From CAMEON01 sp964463245 (lineage in GTDB: Bacteria > Bacillota > Clostridia > Oscillospirales > CAG-272), in assembly GCA_964463245.1 (NCBI GenBank), contig CAYXBU010000011.1, positions 1-45,291 on the forward strand: DNA of 45,291 nucleotides. The letters run 5' to 3'. Below are positions 41,041 through 45,291 of this stretch, one piece after another; the first letter of the stretch is position 1, and the number at the start of each line of letters is the position of its first letter. The notes under the pieces were generated by a model that ran no database searches, was not told the DNA's origin, and saw only the letters and a list, made by a program, of their open reading frames with translations. The position numbers and the translations under genes are program-made.

Positions 41041-42651
41041 TTAGTTCTTCTTCTTGAGAGCCACAGCGGCTGCCATAGCGGAGAGAACCAGAGCGGCGGC
41101 GCCTGCGCCGATGACGGAGGAGCAGCCCTCGTCCTCGGTGGCGGTGGTAGCCGAGTCGGTAGCGGTAGCGGTACCGGTCACGACCTCAGAAGAGGTCTCG
41201 GTCTCGACGGTAGACTCAGCAGAGGATTCGCTCTCGGTCTCGGCGGGAGTGGTCTCGGTCTCGGTCTCGGTCTCAGTCTCGGCGGGCACACCTGCACCGG
41301 CGGCGGTAGCATAGGCATCGCCGTAAGCCGTGCACTCCTCGATGCTGCGGAAGGTACCCATGTAGCAGATATCGAAGACCTCCTCGGCCTCAAGACCGGT
41401 GAAGTCAACACGGAAGCCATTGATACGGCCGGAGAACTCGTAGACATCATCGCTGAAGTCGAAGATGACCAGGCTCCAGATGTTGCCGTCGGCATCCTTG
41501 TACTCCTTGCAATCCAGATCGTCGATGTACCAACGAACCTTAGCGGTCTGAGAGAGGGAGCTGTTCTCGCCGACCATGTAGTAGATATCACCCTCAAGGC
41601 CGGTGCAGTTCTTGAGCATCATAGCGTACACGGGGAAGTCAGCAGCCTCATAGGTGATGCTGTTTCTCGGGCCCCAAGACATGAAGAAGCTATCGCCATA
41701 GGGGGTAACGCGGTAGGAGTTGTCACCCTGCGGCTCGAACAGGCAGTTATCGGGCGCGGGATCGCCGGAGAAGCAGCTCTTGCTTGCGTCGAACAGCAGA
41801 GCAGGATCGCCGACAGGAACGGTAGCGGAGTCGATCATCTCGCCGATCACGACGGGGTTGACATCCGGATCCTTCTGGGCAGTACCGGTGGGGGTAGAGC
41901 CATTGACCTCCAGCAGGGTCATGTCTGCCACAGCGTTCTTTGCGGTGGTCATGAAGGAGATATTGATGTAGAAGTTGCCGTCGGGATCCAGGTTCTCCAG
42001 ATTCTCGCTGACGGTAGCAATGTCACCGATGGTCACACCGTTGATCAGGATGTTGTACTGATGGTTCTCGTACTTGACCTCGAAGGTGTAGATCTCGCGA
42101 CCCTCGTCATCGGGGGTAGCAACGCTTCCCACGGATGCGCCGGAGATGTAGTTGAAGGTACCATTCTCGCCGTTCTCGTCCTTCTCGTTGCCCCAGCAGG
42201 AGTAGGTACCGACATTGCCGTCGCCTGCGCCGTGGTTCAGGAGGGTCAAACCGTTACCCCAGCCGTGGGTGGTGTAGCCGGGTCTGTGGTTGGGGTTGTT
42301 GCTGACGGTGATAGCGATCCACTCAGCGGCGGAATTGTCCTCGCCCAGGTAGGAGAAGTTATCCACACGGAACTTCATGGAGAAGCCGTCGTTCTTCAGG
42401 TTGTAGGACTCGTTCGCAACGACAGAGTAGATGGGGTAGCAGTTGTCCCAGTTGGGGGACACGGTGTGGAAGCCTTCTGCATCGTAATAGTAGCCGGCGG
42501 CGGGGGTGTAGTCATCCTCCTTGTCGACCTGATGGGGCAGGCGGCTGGTGCTCCAGTCGCCGGTAGCGGCGGCGGAGGTGGTGAAGGTCATGGCGGGGAT
42601 CATGGAAAGCATCATGATCGCGCACAGACACAGGGCAAATACCTTTTTCAT
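41041..42651 (-). CDS. Secreted, membrane-anchored protein with a Thr/Glu-rich stalk
   Basis: A 536-residue exported protein. The ATG at 42651 follows AAGGAAAGG; the reading frame continues upstream but the signal peptide starts here (MKKVFALCLCAIMMLSMIPAMTFTTSAAA). The mature region (about 30-430) has no family I can name; it is rich in aromatic, Asn and Asp residues. Two halves may be similar folds (YEFSGRINGFRVDFTGLE; FEVKYENHQYNILINGVTIGDIA), suggestive of beta-sandwich domains. A low-complexity stalk (TETETETET, SESSAESTVETETSSE) follows. The last part, EGCSSVIGAGAAALVLSAMAAAVALKKKN, is a hydrophobic helix plus a Lys tail, a membrane anchor. Encoded alone. Confidence 0.75.
   Translation of the reverse strand: MKKVFALCLCAIMMLSMIPAMTFTTSAAATGDWSTSRLPHQVDKEDDYTPAAGYYYDAEGFHTVSPNWDNCYPIYSVVANESYNLKNDGFSMKFRVDNFSYLGEDNSAAEWIAITVSNNPNHRPGYTTHGWGNGLTLLNHGAGDGNVGTYSCWGNEKDENGENGTFNYISGASVGSVATPDDEGREIYTFEVKYENHQYNILINGVTIGDIATVSENLENLDPDGNFYINISFMTTAKNAVADMTLLEVNGSTPTGTAQKDPDVNPVVIGEMIDSATVPVGDPALLFDASKSCFSGDPAPDNCLFEPQGDNSYRVTPYGDSFFMSWGPRNSITYEAADFPVYAMMLKNCTGLEGDIYYMVGENSSLSQTAKVRWYIDDLDCKEYKDADGNIWSLVIFDFSDDVYEFSGRINGFRVDFTGLEAEEVFDICYMGTFRSIEECTAYGDAYATAAGAGVPAETETETETETTPAETESESSAESTVETETSSEVVTGTATATDSATTATEDEGCSSVIGAGAAALVLSAMAAAVALKKKN
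41251..41282 (-). repeat. 6-bp repeats encoding the Glu-Thr stalk
   Basis: About five imperfect copies of GGTCTC (one reads CAGTCTC) lie in the surface protein gene and encode alternating Thr and Glu. The 6-bp unit keeps the reading frame, so slippage would change stalk length without breaking the gene. Confidence 0.7.
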
Positions 42652-42715
42652 TGGGGAAATCCTTTCCTTACACAAAAATTCGGCAGGCGCATGACGCTCC
42701 TGTCCTGATGTACCC

Positions 42716-42744
42716 ATTATACCATATTCTCCGCGTTCGGTCAA
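42716..42744 (-). promoter_or_regulatory. Promoter of the surface protein gene
   Basis: On the minus strand TTGACC (42739-42744), 17 nt, TATAAT (42716-42721). The leader to the ATG at 42651 is about 58 nt. Two 9-bp direct repeats lie upstream at 42792-42820. Confidence 0.85.
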
Positions 42745-42791
42745 GTGGCTTTTTCGACAAGAAAGTGTGAGGGTTTCGTGAGTTTTCGCCC

Positions 42792-42820
42792 GCAAACGAC
42801 AATTCTGTTTAGCAAACGGC
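42792..42820 (-). promoter_or_regulatory. Pair of 9-bp direct repeats upstream of the surface protein promoter
   Basis: GCAAACGAC (42792-42800) and GCAAACGGC (42812-42820), as read on the plus strand, start 20 bp apart (about two helical turns). They lie 48 to 76 bp upstream of the -35 box. This spacing is typical of tandem activator sites, but no regulator is known. Confidence 0.35.
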
Positions 42821-42903
42821 AAAACAAATCTGCTTTTCACCAAATAAATGCCTGCTGTCCGCAAGCCGGACCATGCGATCCGATAAATTTGGCCATTTAG
42901 GCG

Positions 42904-42939
42904 AAAAAGGAGAAGCCCCCGTGGGAAGCTTCTCCTTTT
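42904..42939 (-). terminator. Terminator of the rpsD-rpoA-rplQ operon
   Basis: On the minus strand AAAAGGAGAAGC (42928-42939) pairs with GCTTCTCCTTTT (42905-42916) over 12 bp, with the loop also able to pair (CCC/GGG). TTTTT follows. It begins 16 bp after the rplQ stop. Confidence 0.9.
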
Positions 42940-42955
42940 GCTTTGTCTTGCCGAA

Positions 42956-43384
42956 TTACTCAGCCTTGTCCTCGGTGTTCTCCTCGGCCTTGGCGTCCTT
43001 CTTGGCCTTCTTGCCGTCCTCAACGGGGGTGGGCTTCACATAGTCCACCATGCGGAGCAGGACGGTCTCGGCGCCGTCACCGCGACGCTGACCCAGCTTG
43101 AACATCTGGGTGTAGCCGCCCTTGCGGTCGGCATACAGGGGTGCGTACTCGGTGAAGACCTTGACCACGACCGCTTCCTTGGTGATATAGGACATAGCGG
43201 CGCGGCGGCTGGCAAGGGTGTTCTCCTTGCCCAGGGTAATCATCTTTTCGGCGATGGAACGAACTTCCTTCGCTCTCGTGACAGTCGTCACGATCTGACC
43301 GTTCTCAAGCAGCAGCGTGACCATACCGCGAAGCATTGCTTTTCTCTGGTCGGTCGGTCTGCCGAGTTTTCTGGTTCCGGGCAT
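42956..43384 (-). CDS. rplQ: Large ribosomal subunit protein bL17
   Basis: A 142-residue ribosomal protein. The core starts with MPGTRKLGRPTDQRKAMLRGMVTLLLENGQIVTTVTRAKEVRSIAEKMITLGKEN and includes GGYTQMFKLGQRRGDGAETVLLRMVD. An extra charged C-terminal tail (KKAKKDAKAEENTEDKAE, about 25 residues) goes beyond the usual 115-120. It follows rpoA by 74 bp in the standard alpha-operon order and ends the operon with an intrinsic terminator. Confidence 0.97.
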   Translation of the reverse strand: MPGTRKLGRPTDQRKAMLRGMVTLLLENGQIVTTVTRAKEVRSIAEKMITLGKENTLASRRAAMSYITKEAVVVKVFTEYAPLYADRKGGYTQMFKLGQRRGDGAETVLLRMVDYVKPTPVEDGKKAKKDAKAEENTEDKAE

Positions 43385-43458
43385 TTTCGTTGCCTCCTTC
43401 TGCTGTATCTTTACTTCTGAAATTCAGGGATCGTGCGCCCGTCGGGCGCGGTGCAGAT

Positions 43459-44433
43459 TCACTCGTCTTCCTTCTTGAGGTCAAGTCCGAGCGAGTGCAG
43501 TTTCTGGATGACTTCCTCCAGCGACTTCTTACCGAGGTTGCGGACACGGATCATGTCCTCCTCAGTCCGGTTGGTCAGGTCTTCGACCGTATCAATGCCG
43601 GCGCGCTTCAAGCAGTTGAAGCTGCGGACCGACATGTCAAGCTCCTCAATGGTCATCTCAAGGACCTTTTCCTTCTTGGTCTCTTCTCTTTCGATCATGA
43701 TCTCGGCCTTCTTTGCTTCGTCAGACAAGTCCACAAAGAGGTTGAGATGCTCGTTGAGTATCTTGGCACCGAGCGAGATCGCTTCCTTGGCGGAAATGGT
43801 ACCGTTGGTCACCACGTCCAGCGTCAGCTTATCGTAGTCGGTAATGTTGCCGACACGGGTGTTCTCCACCGTGTAGCTCACCTTGTAAACGGGCGTGTAG
43901 ATGGAATCCGTGAAGATCGTGCCGATGGGTGCGGAAACAGCCATGCCGACCGGATCGTTGTGCAGCTGCTTGTTGTGCTCCTGGGAGACGTATCCGCGTC
44001 CGCTGTCGAAGGTCAGCTCCATGTAGAAGCGATCCCCACCGGACAGGGTGCAGATGTGGTGCTCGGGATTCAGGATCTCGATGTCGGAATCCTGCTTGAT
44101 GTCACCGGCCGTGACCTCATGGTCGCCGGTCACATCAATGACCACCGTCTTGGGCTCCTGACCGTGCAGCTTAGCCGTGATGCCCTTGACGTTCAGGACG
44201 ATCTCGGTCACATCCTCTACAACACCGGGGATGGTAGAAAACTCATGCAGAACACCGTCGATCTTGATGCTGGTCACGGCCACACCGGGCAGTGAGCTGA
44301 GCAACACGCGGCGCAGGGAATTTCCCAGCGTAATGCCGTATCCCCGTTCCAGAGGCTCTACGATAAAGGTACCTTCCGTACCGTCAGCACTGAGATTTAC
44401 AGTCGTAATATTAGGCTTCTCGATCTCAATCAT
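43459..44433 (-). CDS. rpoA: RNA polymerase alpha subunit
   Basis: A 324-residue alpha subunit. The N-terminal assembly domain begins MIEIEKPNITTVNLSADGTEGTFIVEPLERGYGITLGNSLRRVLLSSLPG, with the conserved NSLRR. The linker lies near 230-250. The C-terminal DNA-binding domain has LDMSVRSFNCLKRAGIDTVEDLTNRTEEDMIRVRNLGKKSLEEVIQKL. GAAGGAGG lies upstream of the ATG. rpsD is 191 bp upstream; that spacer holds no gene and no clear promoter. Confidence 0.98.
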   Translation of the reverse strand: MIEIEKPNITTVNLSADGTEGTFIVEPLERGYGITLGNSLRRVLLSSLPGVAVTSIKIDGVLHEFSTIPGVVEDVTEIVLNVKGITAKLHGQEPKTVVIDVTGDHEVTAGDIKQDSDIEILNPEHHICTLSGGDRFYMELTFDSGRGYVSQEHNKQLHNDPVGMAVSAPIGTIFTDSIYTPVYKVSYTVENTRVGNITDYDKLTLDVVTNGTISAKEAISLGAKILNEHLNLFVDLSDEAKKAEIMIEREETKKEKVLEMTIEELDMSVRSFNCLKRAGIDTVEDLTNRTEEDMIRVRNLGKKSLEEVIQKLHSLGLDLKKEDE

Positions 44434-44624
44434 TCCAAATAATACCTCCTTCTGCTATTATGGGAAACAAATATCCAGTTTCCGATGGTAGCACCTGCTC
44501 CGATATACGAACCGTTGCAGAATGCCAATGGCGCGTGTCAGACGGGACATTACGCCGCAGGGCGCGAGAATGCGCGAACCGCCGCATATCCCCCTATCAC
44601 TGTCATGCGCCGGGGAGATCCGTC

Positions 44625-45251
44625 TTACTTGGAATACAACTCGACGATGAGCTGCTCGTTGAACTCGAAGTCAATATCCTCGCGGGCGGGCATAGCCACG
44701 ACCTTAGCGGTGAAGTTCTTCTTGTCGGAATCGATCCACTTGGGGATGCGAACGCCACCCTCGGACTCAGCCAGCATCTTGAACTTAACAGAGCTGCGGC
44801 TGGACTCCTTGACAGCGATGACATCGCCGGGCTTCACGATGAAGGACGGGATGTTGACCTTCTTACCGTTGACGGTGAAGTGACCGTGCAGTACCAGCTG
44901 ACGAGCGTCGCGGCGGCACTCAGCCATGCCCATACGGTACACGACATTGTCCAGTCTGCGCTCCAGCAGTATCAGAAGGTTCTCACCGGTCATACCCTCG
45001 CGGCGATCAGCCTCCTTGTAGTAGTTACGGAACTGAGACTCCAGAACGCCATAGTATCTCTTGGCGGTCTGCTTCTCTCTCAGCTGCATACCGTACTCTC
45101 TCATCTTCTTGACATCCGCGCCGTGCTGACCGGGAGCGGAGGTTCTGCGCTCCAGAGCGCACTTGCCGCTCACGCAGCGGTCGCCCTTGAGGTACAGCTT
45201 CTTGCCCTCTCTGCGGCAGAGCTTGCACGCGGGGCCTGGATATCTTGCCAT
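44625..45251 (-). CDS. rpsD: Small ribosomal subunit protein uS4
   Basis: A 208-residue ribosomal protein that binds 16S rRNA early in 30S assembly. The N-terminal cysteines (Cys9, 12, 26, 31 in CKLC...CVSGKC) mark the zinc-bearing C+ form. The S4 RNA-binding domain has RRLDNVVYRMGMAECRRDARQLVLHGHFTVNGKKVNIPSF, and the end is EQLIVELYSK. GGAGGAG precedes the ATG. In the standard order rpsM-rpsK-rpsD-rpoA-rplQ the upstream genes would lie beyond the right edge. Confidence 0.98.
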   Translation of the reverse strand: MARYPGPACKLCRREGKKLYLKGDRCVSGKCALERRTSAPGQHGADVKKMREYGMQLREKQTAKRYYGVLESQFRNYYKEADRREGMTGENLLILLERRLDNVVYRMGMAECRRDARQLVLHGHFTVNGKKVNIPSFIVKPGDVIAVKESSRSSVKFKMLAESEGGVRIPKWIDSDKKNFTAKVVAMPAREDIDFEFNEQLIVELYSK

Positions 45252-45291
45252 GATTCTTTCTCCTCCTTCAGCAATAGATCAAACGCGTCTG

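Noticed and set aside
40960..42708. Long plus-strand open frame (582 codons) opposite the surface protein gene
   Set aside because: It is the mirror of a real gene with signal peptide, ribosome site and promoter on the minus strand; its product is low-complexity Gly/Val/His with no ribosome site.

Overview
The window reads as a contig from a GC-rich member of the Firmicutes (class Clostridia, possibly Oscillospirales). Pointers are the gene orders pth-mfd, def-fmt-Zn protease-rsmB-rlmN and rpsD-rpoA-rplQ, Gram-positive-type lipoproteins, an archaeal-type ProRS, pyruvate phosphate dikinase, and a series of sigma-A promoters with 17-nt spacers. The genus is inference only. Two runs of exactly 100 N (20217-20316 and 40718-40817) are scaffold joins.

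Layout. 1-265: two tRNA-Leu genes on the minus strand with their promoter. 317-5552 (minus): a six-gene locus that looks like a radical-SAM RiPP (modified peptide) system: ABC exporter, PqqD-type recognition protein, radical SAM/SPASM enzyme, then from a second consensus promoter a 93-residue candidate precursor, an HPr-kinase-like protein and an S26-type peptidase. A perfect 18-bp inverted repeat lies inside the kinase-like gene. 5647-8669: proS and a SEDS (RodA/FtsW) protein. 8680-11312 (minus): a large discoidin-domain lipoprotein resembling a glycosidase. 11420-12504: asnA, with a palindrome in its promoter. 12638-15268 (minus): ppdK. 15489-19868: pth and mfd.

20498-28422 is a Gld-like ABC-2 operon: ATPase, permease, two tandem GldG paralogues and a DUF4340-like protein with an unusual N-terminal InlB-type repeat. 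Closely following on the same strand are def, fmt, a zinc membrane protease, rsmB and rlmN (28441-33148), so read-through from one into the other is possible. 33340-35946 carries a small unknown membrane protein and an ABC-F ATPase. 36356-40642 is a sugar operon (isomerase/epimerase, GH13-like lipoprotein, Gfo/Idh/MocA oxidoreductase). 41041-42744 (minus) is a secreted, membrane-anchored protein. 42904-45251 (minus) is rplQ, rpoA and rpsD.

The noncoding DNA is informative. Two families of intergenic repeat (called R1 and R2 here) sit directly after gene ends. The two clear R2 copies share a hairpin with a compensatory base-pair change, and R1 occurs in both orientations and supplies the C-terminal codons of rlmN. 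The most likely undescribed system is the peptide-modification locus at the left end; the Gld-like operon with duplicated GldG is second.
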